Part shown: in pieces, positions 1 through 9,493 of the stretch
Layout: the number at the start of each line of letters is the position of its first letter
Position numbering within the stretch: position 1 is the first letter of the stretch
Source: Persicimonas caeni
Lineage (GTDB): Bacteria > Myxococcota_A > Bradymonadia > Bradymonadales > Bradymonadaceae
Reading direction: 5' to 3'
DNA: 64,000 bases
NCBI RefSeq assembly: GCF_006517175.1
Contig: NZ_CP041186.1
Location: forward strand, 3,995,074-4,059,073
The notes under the pieces: generated by a model
Told to the model about the DNA's origin: nothing
The model's input: the letters and a program-made list of their open reading frames with translations, nothing else
Database searches by the model: none
Translations under genes and position numbers: made by a program

Positions 1-279
1 GGAGAGTCGAGCGAGGCGAAACCACCTTGCTGCTAAATACGAAAGACGGAGCGTATGACTCATCTGCTCCACGATGCAAAGAGGGTTTTAACTAATTCTC
101 TCCAGATCCATCTTTCAAGTTACTTGCCACCACGGGCATTCCGGCGCCCGAGTCAGAGTGCGGGGCGACCCGTGGTGGTGCACCTATTCACATTCATAGC
201 AATCACACCTGCTGATTTTCTGATAGCGCGTGCAGTACCGTGATGTGCGTAGCAAGAGCGATATGGTCGGAGCGAAACG
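1..279. other. Upstream non-coding region
   Basis: No convincing gene is seen here. A short open frame at 55-243 has no family features and no clear ribosome-binding site. A perfect 10-bp inverted repeat, CCACCACGGG at 127-136 and CCCGTGGTGG at 169-178, could form a hairpin. The end of the region should hold the promoter of the lipoprotein gene that starts at 280. Confidence 0.4.
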
Positions 280-1635
280 ATGTTGAAGGCGTTTGAACAA
301 CGAGCACTCTTGGTAGTGATTGTCGTGGCACTCTTGGGCTGTGCCTCCTGCGAGTCCCCAATTTCGGGGACGGATGCTGCAACAGACGCTACAGCCATCG
401 AGGACTCGGGTGATGGCGATGCGGATGCCGCCCGAGATACCGCCGAAGACACCGTTGAAGATGTCGTGTCACCACCCGATGTGCGCGAGGATGCTCAGGA
501 CGTTGTCGATGGCGATGTCGAGGACGCCGACGAAGCTGCAGAGCCGGTCGAATTCGACGCCTCGCTGTGGCAGCAGGAGAATCCCTGCAGCGGTGAAGTG
601 ACGTTTCCCGCGGACGACGAGGAGTTCTCACTTCCAACAGACGCAGTAACCCAGCAACGGCCGAAAATTACCCGCCAGGAGTTCATCGACGAGCTTGGTT
701 TCACTCCAGGAATGGCGTTGTCGATACGGCCGGGGGAGGCTGTCTATCCGAATGGCGTACGCGCCTACAATCTCTACGGAGAACCCGGAACCGATGTTCC
801 CATCCATGTCTATTCGTTCAACGACGCCGACGATTTCTCGCCATACCGCCTGAGCGTCACGGTGATGGTCGACTATGCCCCCGTCGAGGCGACCTACGAG
901 CGATGGAACCCCAATCGCAGCCAGAAGCTCATGGAGACCACCGCGACCGGCGTCAACTTTGGCCTAGAGTCGGATTTTGAGATCCTCGATGTGACCATTC
1001 CCGCCGAGGTCTTTACCGAGCGGCGCATGTACGAGATCAGCGTAAGCTACAATATCACGTCCGCCGACGGTGTGAGGGGGGGCGAATCTCGGCGCTACGC
1101 CTTGTTCAACGGAGGTTACTCCCGGCCCTGGCGCCCGTGCGCCGAGCCGAGGCTCGGGGTGCCGCGAAGCGACTGGGAGGAGTTGCTCTACATCCGCGGC
1201 ACCTCCAGCGATCTCGGTCCCCTTTTCTTCGAGGGGATCACCAGTGAGTTGGACACTCAAGAGATCATCGAAGTCGAGCCTGGCGAGACCCGACGCATGT
1301 TCTTTTCGGTGCTACGAACCGCAGACCCGCCCGAGGGAAAGCCTACGGTGCTCGTGCCCATGCTCGACGCCGAGCCGCTTGGGCCGGTCTGGTGGGTGAC
1401 TCAGGGGGGCGATGAGTACCGCACGATCGTCGATGCCAGAAAGAGCTTCGAGGTAACCTTTCCCGAGGAGCCCGGCGTCTATGTGGTGCAGGTGGCGACC
1501 TGGGAGGACCCTTACGTGTTCTGGAAGACGCGCGATGGAGTGGAGGTCGACGGCGTCTCGTTTGGAAGCAGCCGTGGCCTGCACGAAAGCTCCAACCCTC
1601 TTCATTTTCGCGTCATCGAGCCATCGAGTCCCTGA
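280..1635 (+). CDS. Asp-rich tethered lipoprotein, function unknown
   Basis: This is a 451-aa predicted lipoprotein. A hydrophobic signal peptide ends in a lipobox (LLGC, lipidated Cys21). An acidic Asp/Ala/Val/Thr tether of about 70 residues follows, typical of surface lipoproteins in this window, then a soluble domain of about 350 residues. The start is supported by GGAG 8 bases upstream of ATG. I do not recognise the soluble domain. It has beta-rich stretches and few cysteines, unlike the PPC lipoproteins further on. The gene is monocistronic and ends just before a GC-rich repeat fragment. The lipoprotein assignment is firm, the function unknown. Confidence 0.75.
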   Translation: MLKAFEQRALLVVIVVALLGCASCESPISGTDAATDATAIEDSGDGDADAARDTAEDTVEDVVSPPDVREDAQDVVDGDVEDADEAAEPVEFDASLWQQENPCSGEVTFPADDEEFSLPTDAVTQQRPKITRQEFIDELGFTPGMALSIRPGEAVYPNGVRAYNLYGEPGTDVPIHVYSFNDADDFSPYRLSVTVMVDYAPVEATYERWNPNRSQKLMETTATGVNFGLESDFEILDVTIPAEVFTERRMYEISVSYNITSADGVRGGESRRYALFNGGYSRPWRPCAEPRLGVPRSDWEELLYIRGTSSDLGPLFFEGITSELDTQEIIEVEPGETRRMFFSVLRTADPPEGKPTVLVPMLDAEPLGPVWWVTQGGDEYRTIVDARKSFEVTFPEEPGVYVVQVATWEDPYVFWKTRDGVEVDGVSFGSSRGLHESSNPLHFRVIEPSSP

Positions 1636-1645
1636 TGCACGCGCA

Positions 1646-1712
1646 CCGCGGGGCTGCACCGGCGCCCCAAACAACCGGGCGAGCTCCGCAGGCAGCAAGC
1701 AGCCGCTCCGCC
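1646..1712. repeat. Family G intergenic repeat fragment
   Basis: The stretch shares long near-identical segments (GGGGCTGCACCGGCGCCCC, then CAAACAACCGGGCGAGCTCC) with a copy at 53716-53790. It lies directly after the stop codon of the preceding lipoprotein gene. It is one of several dispersed intergenic families in the window. Confidence 0.7.
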
Positions 1713-1791
1713 TTGGAAGGGGATGCTCTGAGTGCTATACCTAACCCGAGAGCATTTTCTTCTTAGTGATAGTCCTTATGTGGAGGATTCG

Positions 1792-2634
1792 ATGAGTCGT
1801 CAGGCGTTTGCGAAGGTGCTGACGCTCGGGTTGCTGTTGCTGATGGCCGGCTGCGGCGTTCCCGAGGAGAAGCACAATGCGCTAAAGAAAGACTACGAGA
1901 ATCTCAAGATCGAGCTCGCCAACACCCAGCAGCAGGCGGCGAAGACCGAAGAGGATCTCAAAGCCCAGATCGCCGATCTCGAGGGGCGCATCGCCGCGCT
2001 CGAGAAGGACAAAAAAGACCTGCAGGCCAAGCTCGAAGAGGCTCAGGGGACCCTGGAGCTGTACGAGTCGAAGCACGGCTCGCTCGAAGAGCGGCTCAAC
2101 GCGACCAAAACCCAGTTGGCCGAGCTTCGCAAGCAGCAGGCCAAGGCCGAGGCGCGCTTGAAGCGCTTCCGCGAGATCGCCGGCAAATTCGCCAGCATGG
2201 TCGAGTCGGGCAAGTTGTCGGTCAAGATTCGCGACGGCAAGATGGTCATCGAGCTGGCCAACAACATCTTGTTCGACACCGGCAGCACGCGCATCAAAGA
2301 CGACGGTAAGGCCGCGCTCAACGAGCTGGCCGGCGTGCTCCAGCAGATCAAAAAGCGCGACTTTCTGGTCGCCGGCCACACCGACGACGTCGGCCAGGCC
2401 GAGGCGAACTGGGAGTTGTCGACCAAGCGCGCCGTCGAGGTGGTCCAGCTGCTCGAGGAGTCGGGTGTCGACCCGACCAAGCTGGCCGCGGCCGGCTACG
2501 GCGAGTACGACCCGGTGGCCAGCAACGAGACCGACGAGGGCAAGGCGCTCAACCGGCGCATCGAGATCATCATGATGCCCAACCTCGAAGAGCTTCCGAA
2601 CATCCCCAAAGATGTGATCGAAGGCTCGTCGTAA
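1792..2634 (+). CDS. OmpA-family peptidoglycan-binding lipoprotein with coiled coil
   Basis: This 280-aa protein starts at ATG 1792, preceded by GGAGGATTCG; an in-frame start 60 bases upstream lacks such a site. Its signal peptide ends in LMAGC (Cys21). Residues of about 30-140 are a Lys/Glu/Leu/Gln-rich coiled coil. The C-terminal 120 residues are an OmpA-like domain, with NILFDTGSTRIKDDG, the binding-site segment GHTDDVG, and a closing NRRIEI. Such proteins bind diaminopimelate in peptidoglycan and tether the outer membrane to the wall; the coiled coil may act as a spacer. The next lipoprotein starts 9 bases after its stop, so the two are probably co-transcribed. Confidence 0.9.
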   Translation: MSRQAFAKVLTLGLLLLMAGCGVPEEKHNALKKDYENLKIELANTQQQAAKTEEDLKAQIADLEGRIAALEKDKKDLQAKLEEAQGTLELYESKHGSLEERLNATKTQLAELRKQQAKAEARLKRFREIAGKFASMVESGKLSVKIRDGKMVIELANNILFDTGSTRIKDDGKAALNELAGVLQQIKKRDFLVAGHTDDVGQAEANWELSTKRAVEVVQLLEESGVDPTKLAAAGYGEYDPVASNETDEGKALNRRIEIIMMPNLEELPNIPKDVIEGSS

Positions 2635-2643
2635 GGCGCCCCA

Positions 2644-3450
2644 ATGCCTACCCACTTTCGGTCCGGTGCGTTCCTCCTCATCGCCGCGCTCTCCATGGCG
2701 CTGGGCGCGTGTTGGGGGACGACCGGGCCGGCTCTTCCCGATATGAGCGTCGAGCGCGACCAGGTCGATCGCCGCAGCGAGAGGCTGCGGTTGATCCGCC
2801 AGGTCATGCGCGAGGACTTGGCCGAAGTGCAGACGCTTCGCCAGGCCTTCGTCGACGCACCGCCGGGGCTGTACGCCCGGCCTTTCCCGCTCGATCTCTT
2901 CAAGCACGTGGCCGTCGACTGCCTCAACGAGCCGTGGGATCCCAACCAACTCGCCGTCGACGAGAACGGGCCAGATAAACCCGGACAAGATCAACCTGGA
3001 CAAGACGAGCCCGCCGGACAGCCGGGGCTGCAGCTCACCTGCAGTCCGGAATTTGTCGACCGTCTGCTGGTTGACCTCGAAGAGAAGGTGCCCGAGCGGC
3101 GCTCCGAGGCGATCGCCAAGCTCGAGACGCTCGACGGGCTGCGCCAGCTTCGTGGCAAGCTGCGCCAGCGCCTGCGGCGCATCCCGCCGATCTTGCGAGC
3201 CAGCCGCAGCATGCTCGCCGCCCGGCGGGCCGACTTGCGCCAGACACGCGCCACGTATGCGCGCCGGCGCACCGAATACAGCGCCGAGCGTTGGAAAGAG
3301 TTGACGCAGCGCTTAGACCTATACGAGCAGAACCTTCGGGCTTTGGACGAGCAGATCGAGCGCTTGACCGAGGCTTGGCCCTCTTGGGAGCCGGCCCTCG
3401 ACCAGAGTGTATCGATGCTCTATATGGAGCTCACGCAACTGTCCCCTTGA
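2644..3450 (+). CDS. Hypothetical helical lipoprotein
   Basis: This 268-aa predicted lipoprotein has a lipobox ending ALGAC (Cys23). The mature part is Arg/Leu/Glu-rich and almost entirely helical by composition, with a short Gln/Pro/Asp/Gly-rich linker near residues 108-130 (repeats of the type PGQDQPGQDEP). Two Cys lie around the linker. It follows the OmpA-like gene after 9 bases, so the pair may work together at the envelope. I recognise no family; a role in envelope organisation is inference from the neighbour only. Confidence 0.75.
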   Translation: MPTHFRSGAFLLIAALSMALGACWGTTGPALPDMSVERDQVDRRSERLRLIRQVMREDLAEVQTLRQAFVDAPPGLYARPFPLDLFKHVAVDCLNEPWDPNQLAVDENGPDKPGQDQPGQDEPAGQPGLQLTCSPEFVDRLLVDLEEKVPERRSEAIAKLETLDGLRQLRGKLRQRLRRIPPILRASRSMLAARRADLRQTRATYARRRTEYSAERWKELTQRLDLYEQNLRALDEQIERLTEAWPSWEPALDQSVSMLYMELTQLSP

Positions 3451-3490
3451 CGAGTCAGCCGTGCAGTACGGCGCTCGATGAAGATTTGTC

Positions 3491-5271
3491 GTGGAACGCC
3501 TGGGCCAGATCGTAACAGCTTTTCGGTGGCTACCCGACTATAACGGCAAGCGCTTTCGCGGTGACTTGGCCGCCGGATTGACCGTCGGGGTCATGCTCAT
3601 CCCCCAGAGCATGGCGTACGCAATGCTGGCAGGCATGCCGGCGATTTACGGGCTGTACGCCTCGCTCATTCCCCTGCTGATTTATCCGTTGTTGGGCACC
3701 TCGCGCCACTTGGCGGTGGGCACGGTCGCCATCGACATGCTCATCGTGGCCGCCGGCGTCGGCGCGCTGGCCCAGCCGCACACCGACCGCTACATCGAGC
3801 TGGCCATCCTGCTCGCCCTGCTGACCGGCGCGCTGCAGATCGGCATGGGTTTTTTGCGTCTCGGTTTTTTGGTCAACTTCTTGTCGCGGCCGGTCATCGC
3901 CGGATTTATGTCGGCCGCGCCGCTGATCATTGCGGCCAGTCAGTTAGGCAACCTTCTGGGCCTCGATCTGCCCAACACGCAGTATATCCACATTCTGTTC
4001 TGGGAGGCGTTCCAGCAGCTCGACCAGATCCACATGCTCACGCTCATCATGGGCGGGGTGAGCATCGCGGTGCTGCTCGGCCTGCAGTTTTGGAAGCCAT
4101 CGATCCCGGGGGCGCTCCTGGTGGTGATCGTCGGGATCGTGCTCGATTGGAGCCTGGGCCTCGAGAAGATGGGCATCGAGCTGGTGGGCGATATCCCGCA
4201 AGGCTTGCCGAGCTTCGGGTTTCCGGAGTTGACCCTCGAGGGCTTCAACGGCCTATGGGCCACCGCTCTGACGCTCGCGCTCGTGCAGTTCATGGGGGTG
4301 ATGTCGCTGGGCAAGGTCTTCGCCGCGAAGCACGACTACTCGGTCGACGCCAACCGCGAGCTCATTGCGATTGGCGCGTCGAACTTCTTGGGAAGCTTCT
4401 TTCGAAGCATCCCGGTGTCGGGCAGCTTTTCGCGAAGCGCGGTCAACGAGCAGTCGGGCGCGCGCACCCCGGTGTCCAACATCATCGCGGCGAGCGTGAT
4501 CGGGCTGACTCTGCTGCTGTTGACCGACGTCTTCTACTATCTGCCGGTGCCCGTGCTCGCCGCGATCATCATGGTCTCGGCCATCGGCCTGATCGACGTG
4601 CCCGAGCTGCGCTACCTGCTCAAGACGAAGCGTCGCGACGGGCTCATCGCCCTGCTCACCTTCGGCTGCACGCTGGCCATCGGCATCCAAGAGGGCATCT
4701 TGATCGGTATCGCCGCGTCGGTCATCGCCATCTTGTATCGCATCAGCCGGCCGAATATCGCCGAGCTGGGTCATATGCCGGGCACCAAGGATTTTCGCAG
4801 CTTGGAGCGCAACCCCGAGGCCGAGACGATCAAGGGCATCTACATCTTGCGCGTCGACGCGTCGCTGTCGTTCGCCAACGCCGACCTGATCAAAGACAAG
4901 CTGCTCGAGTCGCACTCGCATGGAGGCGACGAGTACCGCGCGCTGCTCATCGACGCCACCGGGGTCAACGACCTCGACACGACCTCGGCGGCGATGCTCG
5001 CCAAGGTGATCAACACGCTTGGAGAGCGCGACGTCGAGCTGTATATCGCTGGGGCGAAGGGACCGGTGCGCGACACGATCAAGCGCGCCGGGTTGCACGT
5101 CGAGCTGGGGCGCGAACACTTTACTCCCACGCTCGACCTGGCCGTGCAGCACGTGCTGTCGAGGTGGGGCAAGGAGCACCGCTACGATGTGCACGAGGCG
5201 AACGGCGAGTTGGAAGGCCACGACGAAACCAAGCACGACGAACACAAGCGCGACGAAACCAAACAGGAGCA

Positions 5272-5275
<4 letters not shown>
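3491..5275 (+). CDS. SulP (SLC26) family anion permease with STAS domain
   Basis: This 594-aa inner-membrane protein carries sulfate, bicarbonate or related anions. The N-terminus has the SulP layout: a short cytoplasmic lead (WLPDYNGKRFRGDLAAGLTVG), the motif PQSMAYAMLAGMPAIYGLYAS, and about a dozen hydrophobic helices up to residue 420. The C-terminal 130 residues are a STAS domain (IYILRVDASLSFANAD, then LLIDATGVNDLDTTSAAML). The tail is an Asp/Glu/Lys/His-rich sequence with repeats of the type DETKHDEHKRDETK. The start is GTG with only a weak Shine-Dalgarno site. The stop codon overlaps the next gene's start (ATGA), indicating translational coupling to a sigma-54 activator. The substrate cannot be read from the sequence. 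Confidence 0.92.
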
Positions 5276-6246
<971 letters not shown>

Positions 6247-6251
6247 ACCAC

Positions 6252-6343
6252 CAGATTCACCACGGGGACACGGGGGACACGGAGAGTGTTTTTCGAGAAA
6301 GAAGTTCCACTGTGTCCCCCGTGTTCTCCGTGGTGAGAATCTG
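6252..6343. repeat. Family H long imperfect palindrome
   Basis: Left arm CAGATTCACCACGGGGACAC and its continuation pair with a right arm that ends CCGTGGTGAGAATCTG. The arms are about 30 bp each around a loop of about 30 bases. It lies between the sigma-54 activator and a TTG-started gene, so it could act as a terminator or transcript-stabilising hairpin. There is no T-run after it. Confidence 0.7.
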
Positions 6344-6346
6344 CAG

Positions 6347-7378
6347 TTGAAGATCGAGCCCGATGTGTGCAAGTTAGCGCTCGCGAATCATCACCACTCC
6401 AGCACCACGAATCCGACTGTGATCTTTCAGGAAACCACACGCACACGCCGCCTTCTGGGACGAATCGAGCCGGGGGAAGACCTCGTCGAGACGTTGACCG
6501 ACCTTTGCCGCGAGCACGACGTGCACGCCGGCCAGATTCAGGCGATCGGCGCGCTCTCGCAGGCCGAGATCGCCCGCTTCGACGCCGAGAAGGGCGACTA
6601 CACCACGGTTTTTGCAGGCGAAGGCAACTTCGACCTGATCTCGCTCAGCGGCAACGTCTCGCGCCTGGGTGACCAGGTCGTCTTGCGCCTCGAGAGCTTG
6701 ATGAGCGTGATGGGGCCGGCCGGCCCGCAGGTCTTGTCGGGCCAGCTTCGCGCCGGCAAGGCCGCCTCGGTCGAGTTCGTCCTCGAGATCTTCGAAGATC
6801 TGGCCATGGAGCGACGCCTCGACCCCGACAGCGGTCGCCTCGACGTGCGCTCCATCCGACGCACCCAGGAGGCCAAGCCGGCGCCCAAGACGCCCGAGGC
6901 TCCTGCTGAGCCCGCCGCGCCGACTCCGGCCAAACCGGCCCGAGAGGAGAAGCCGGTCGCCAAGCCCGCCGAGAAGCCCGCGCGAGAGGAGAAGCCTGCC
7001 GAGAAGCCGGCGGCCAAAGAGCCCGAGCCTCAGAAGCCGATCGCCGGCAAAGGCATGTCCTGGAAGGACGCCGCCGGCGAGAGCTCGGAGGTCGCGTCGG
7101 GCAAGACGCCCTCGAGGCGCTCCAAGCCCGCCGAGACGACCAGCGCCGAGGACATCTACGGCGACATCGACTTCGAAGAGCCGCTCTTGGAGCCCGGCGA
7201 CATCCTCGAGCACCCCAAGCTCGGCTCGTGCCGCGTCATCAAGGTCGAAGAGGGCGATTTCGCCCACGTGCGGCTCCCCCGCGGCCGAATCCGCAAGCTG
7301 TCGCTCGAGATCGTCGACGTCGAGTTCGATCGCGAGGAGAACGGCCGACGCGTCTTCAAAGCCAAGATTGGTAGGTGA
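6347..7378 (+). CDS. PPC-domain (DUF296) DNA-binding-type protein with C-terminal beta module
   Basis: The first 160 residues match the PPC fold (plants and prokaryotes conserved, DUF296): RRLLGRIEPGEDLVETLTDL, then HAGQIQAIGALSQAEIARFD, then HVSL-like DLISLSGNVSR. In plants this fold accompanies AT-hooks; bacterial members are trimers of mostly unknown role. An Ala/Pro/Lys/Glu-rich linker of about 90 residues with EKPA/REEKP repeats follows. The last 60 residues hold GDILEHPKLGSCRVIKVEEG, which resembles small CarD- or Tudor-like beta barrels. The annotated start is TTG at 6347; GTG at 6419 (residue 25) is equally possible and begins just before the domain. The combination suggests a nucleic-acid-associated protein, which is inference. 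Confidence 0.75.
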   Translation: MKIEPDVCKLALANHHHSSTTNPTVIFQETTRTRRLLGRIEPGEDLVETLTDLCREHDVHAGQIQAIGALSQAEIARFDAEKGDYTTVFAGEGNFDLISLSGNVSRLGDQVVLRLESLMSVMGPAGPQVLSGQLRAGKAASVEFVLEIFEDLAMERRLDPDSGRLDVRSIRRTQEAKPAPKTPEAPAEPAAPTPAKPAREEKPVAKPAEKPAREEKPAEKPAAKEPEPQKPIAGKGMSWKDAAGESSEVASGKTPSRRSKPAETTSAEDIYGDIDFEEPLLEPGDILEHPKLGSCRVIKVEEGDFAHVRLPRGRIRKLSLEIVDVEFDREENGRRVFKAKIGR

Positions 7379-7420
7379 TCGTGTTCGTGAAATAGTGGGG
7401 CCTCGGTTTTTGAAGGCCTG

Positions 7421-7505
7421 CTACATAAGCAGTTAAGGACATAAGGGCTGCGATTCGAGGCTGAGGGACGATTCGCAGCCCCTATGTCTTTAAATGCCTA
7501 TGTAG
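7421..7505. repeat. Family A palindromic element, copy 1 (85 bp)
   Basis: The element begins CTACATAAGC and ends GCCTATGTAG, forming an imperfect hairpin with arms of about 38 bp. A second copy, also 85 bp between the same end motifs, lies at 61092-61176. It covers the first in-frame ATG (7484) of the Nudix gene downstream, so that ATG is unlikely to be the true start. It resembles a MITE or REP-type element. Confidence 0.85.
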
Positions 7506-7537
7506 ATGGCGCCCCATCCACTGCAAGGCGTACAAGC

Positions 7538-8140
7538 ATGCCGGAGTCGTTTAGCCCACAAGAGGTGCGTCGAAAACTCGAACGCCTCGACAACCAGCCA
7601 CGCAGTAGCTGGCACAGCGAGCGCGATTTTGCGCATCGCGACCTGTCGGCCTCGGCGGTGCTGATCCCGCTGAGCGAGTACGACGGCGATCTGCACGTGC
7701 TGTTCACCCAGCGCTCGCACGAGCTGCGCAACCACTCCGGCGAGATCAGCTTTCCGGGCGGGCGCCGCGAGGTGGAGGACGACTCGCTGGCCGAGACGGC
7801 GCTGCGCGAATCGTACGAAGAGATCGCGCTGCTCCCCTCCGACGTGCGCCTGTACGGCGCGCTGACGCGCATCCCGACGATCACCGGCTTCCAGGTGACC
7901 GCCTACGTCGGCGAATTCGACCACCCCTACGACCTGATCATCAACCCCGACGAGATCCACCTGATCTTCCAGGCCCCGCTGCGCGAGCTCGCCGACCCGG
8001 CGATCCACCGCGTCGAAGAGCGTGAGTTCGGCGGGCAGGTCTACCCGGTTCACTTTTTCGACTGGAACGGGCATGTTATCTGGGGAGCGACCGGTTTCTT
8101 GCTCCACACGTTTTTGAACTACATTGGAGCGAAGAAGTGA
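7538..8140 (+). CDS. Nudix hydrolase, CoA pyrophosphatase-like
   Basis: This is a 200-aa Nudix protein of the NudL/CoAse type, expected to cleave CoA or acyl-CoA to phosphopantetheine products and 3',5'-ADP. The CoAse-type leader and Nudix box are visible: NHSGEISFPGGRREVEDD, then ETALRESYEEIAL. The final Gly of the Nudix box (EExG) is Ala here. I chose ATG 7538, preceded by AAGG, because the earlier ATG at 7484 is inside a dispersed repeat. The last codons (GAKK) and the stop lie in the purine-rich family B repeat. coaBC, a CoA biosynthesis gene, follows on the same strand. Confidence 0.85.
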   Translation: MPESFSPQEVRRKLERLDNQPRSSWHSERDFAHRDLSASAVLIPLSEYDGDLHVLFTQRSHELRNHSGEISFPGGRREVEDDSLAETALRESYEEIALLPSDVRLYGALTRIPTITGFQVTAYVGEFDHPYDLIINPDEIHLIFQAPLRELADPAIHRVEEREFGGQVYPVHFFDWNGHVIWGATGFLLHTFLNYIGAKK

Positions 8141-8216
8141 AAGAGCGAAGAAGTGAAAGAGCAAAGGGCTGCTGACTGGTAATTTCGCTTTTTCGCTTCT
8201 TTGTTTCTTTGCTCTT
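8126..8216. repeat. Family B purine/pyrimidine inverted repeat
   Basis: A purine-rich arm built from units such as GCGAAGAAGTGAAAGA (8126-8166) faces a pyrimidine-rich arm of CGCTTCTTTG/CTTTGCTCTT units (8186-8216). The purine arm overlaps the stop codon of the Nudix gene. Related sequence occurs at 9945-10070 inside a coding region and at 58345-58653. Confidence 0.75.
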
Positions 8217-8275
8217 ACGAATTCGGTCGACAGGTTGATGCTGCTGTAACACCACGGACGTACACAACTGGCTAC

Positions 8276-9493
8276 ATGAATATTCTCATCGGAATCAGCG
8301 GGGGGATCGCCGCTTATAAGGCGTGCGAGATCGTGCGCGCCTTCAAAAAGCGCGGCGACGACGTGCGCGCGGTGATGACCAGCGGCGCGCAGGAGTTCGT
8401 GCGTCCGCTGACCTTGCAGATTCTGACCGAGAATACCGTCGGCACCGAGACCTTCGACGCGACCTTCGAGTCCGAGATCGGCCACATCGACCTGGCCCGC
8501 TGGGCCGACGTGGTGCTCATCGCGCCGGCGACGGCGAACTTGGTGGCGCGCATGGCCGCGGGCATGGCCAACGACCTGCTCACCACGATCATCTTGGCGA
8601 CGACCGCCCCGGTGGTGGTCGCCCCGTCGATGAACACCCAGATGTGGTTCAACCCGCTCGTGCAGCGAAACCTGCGCACGCTGGCCGACGAGGCCGGCTA
8701 CCTGGTCGTCGACCCCGACTCGGGCGAGCTCGCCTGCAAGGAAGTCGGCCCGGGCAGGCTTCCCGACCCGCCGGTGCTCCTCGACATGGTCGACGCGGCC
8801 GTCGCGCCCAAGATTCTGGCCGACAAGAAGGTCGTGGTCACCGCCGGGCCCACCCGCGAGCATATCGATCCGGCGCGGTTCATCTCGAACCCGTCGACCG
8901 GGCGCATGGGCTACGCCTTGGCGAGGGCGGCGAGCGCCTTCGGCGCCGACGTCGTGCTTGTGAGCGGCCCGACCACGCTGGATGCGCCCGCCGGTGTACG
9001 CCTCGTCGAGGTGACGGGCGCCCGGCAGATGCACGAGGCGGTGATGGCCGAGGCCGACAGCGCCGACTTCATCGTCAAAGCAGCGGCGGTGGGCGATTTT
9101 CGGCCCAAGCAGGCGTCCGACCAGAAGGTCGAGAAGGGCGCGATGGCCGGCAAGCTCGAGCTCGAGCGAAACCCGGACATCCTGGCCGAGCTCGGCCAGA
9201 AGTACGGCGCGCGCACCGACGGCCCGCTGGTGGTGGGTTTTGCCGCCGAGAGCTTCGACGTGGTCGAGCGCGGCAAGGCCAAGCGCGAGCGCAAAGGGGC
9301 GCATATGATGGTCGCCAACAAGATCGGCGGGGCACGCTCGGCGTTTGGCGCCGACGAGTCGCAGGTCGCCGTCATCAGCGACCGAGGTGTGACCGAGTAC
9401 GGGCCGGCGTCGAAGGACGCCTTGTCCCGCGAGATCTGGCGCGAGGCGGTCGCCTTGGCCAACAGTCGAACAGGCGAGGAGGACGGGCGATGA
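8276..9493 (+). CDS. coaBC: Bifunctional phosphopantothenoylcysteine decarboxylase / phosphopantothenate-cysteine ligase
   Basis: This 405-aa enzyme makes 4'-phosphopantetheine from phosphopantothenate and cysteine, two steps of CoA synthesis. The N-terminal CoaC flavoprotein half begins MNILIGISGGIAAYKACEIV. It holds the catalytic-His region IGHIDLARWADVVLIAPATAN and the PSMNTQMW motif. The CoaB half starts near residue 180 (VVVTAGPTREHIDPARFISN) and contains FIVKAAAVGDFRPK. An in-frame start 75 bases upstream was rejected because homologues begin at MNIL. The stop overlaps the next gene's ATG by 4 bases (ATGA), coupling it to a uracil-DNA glycosylase. Confidence 0.96.
   Translation: MNILIGISGGIAAYKACEIVRAFKKRGDDVRAVMTSGAQEFVRPLTLQILTENTVGTETFDATFESEIGHIDLARWADVVLIAPATANLVARMAAGMANDLLTTIILATTAPVVVAPSMNTQMWFNPLVQRNLRTLADEAGYLVVDPDSGELACKEVGPGRLPDPPVLLDMVDAAVAPKILADKKVVVTAGPTREHIDPARFISNPSTGRMGYALARAASAFGADVVLVSGPTTLDAPAGVRLVEVTGARQMHEAVMAEADSADFIVKAAAVGDFRPKQASDQKVEKGAMAGKLELERNPDILAELGQKYGARTDGPLVVGFAAESFDVVERGKAKRERKGAHMMVANKIGGARSAFGADESQVAVISDRGVTEYGPASKDALSREIWREAVALANSRTGEEDGR

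Noticed and set aside
55-243. Short open frame near the window start
   Set aside because: It has no ribosome site, no family features, and crosses a hairpin.
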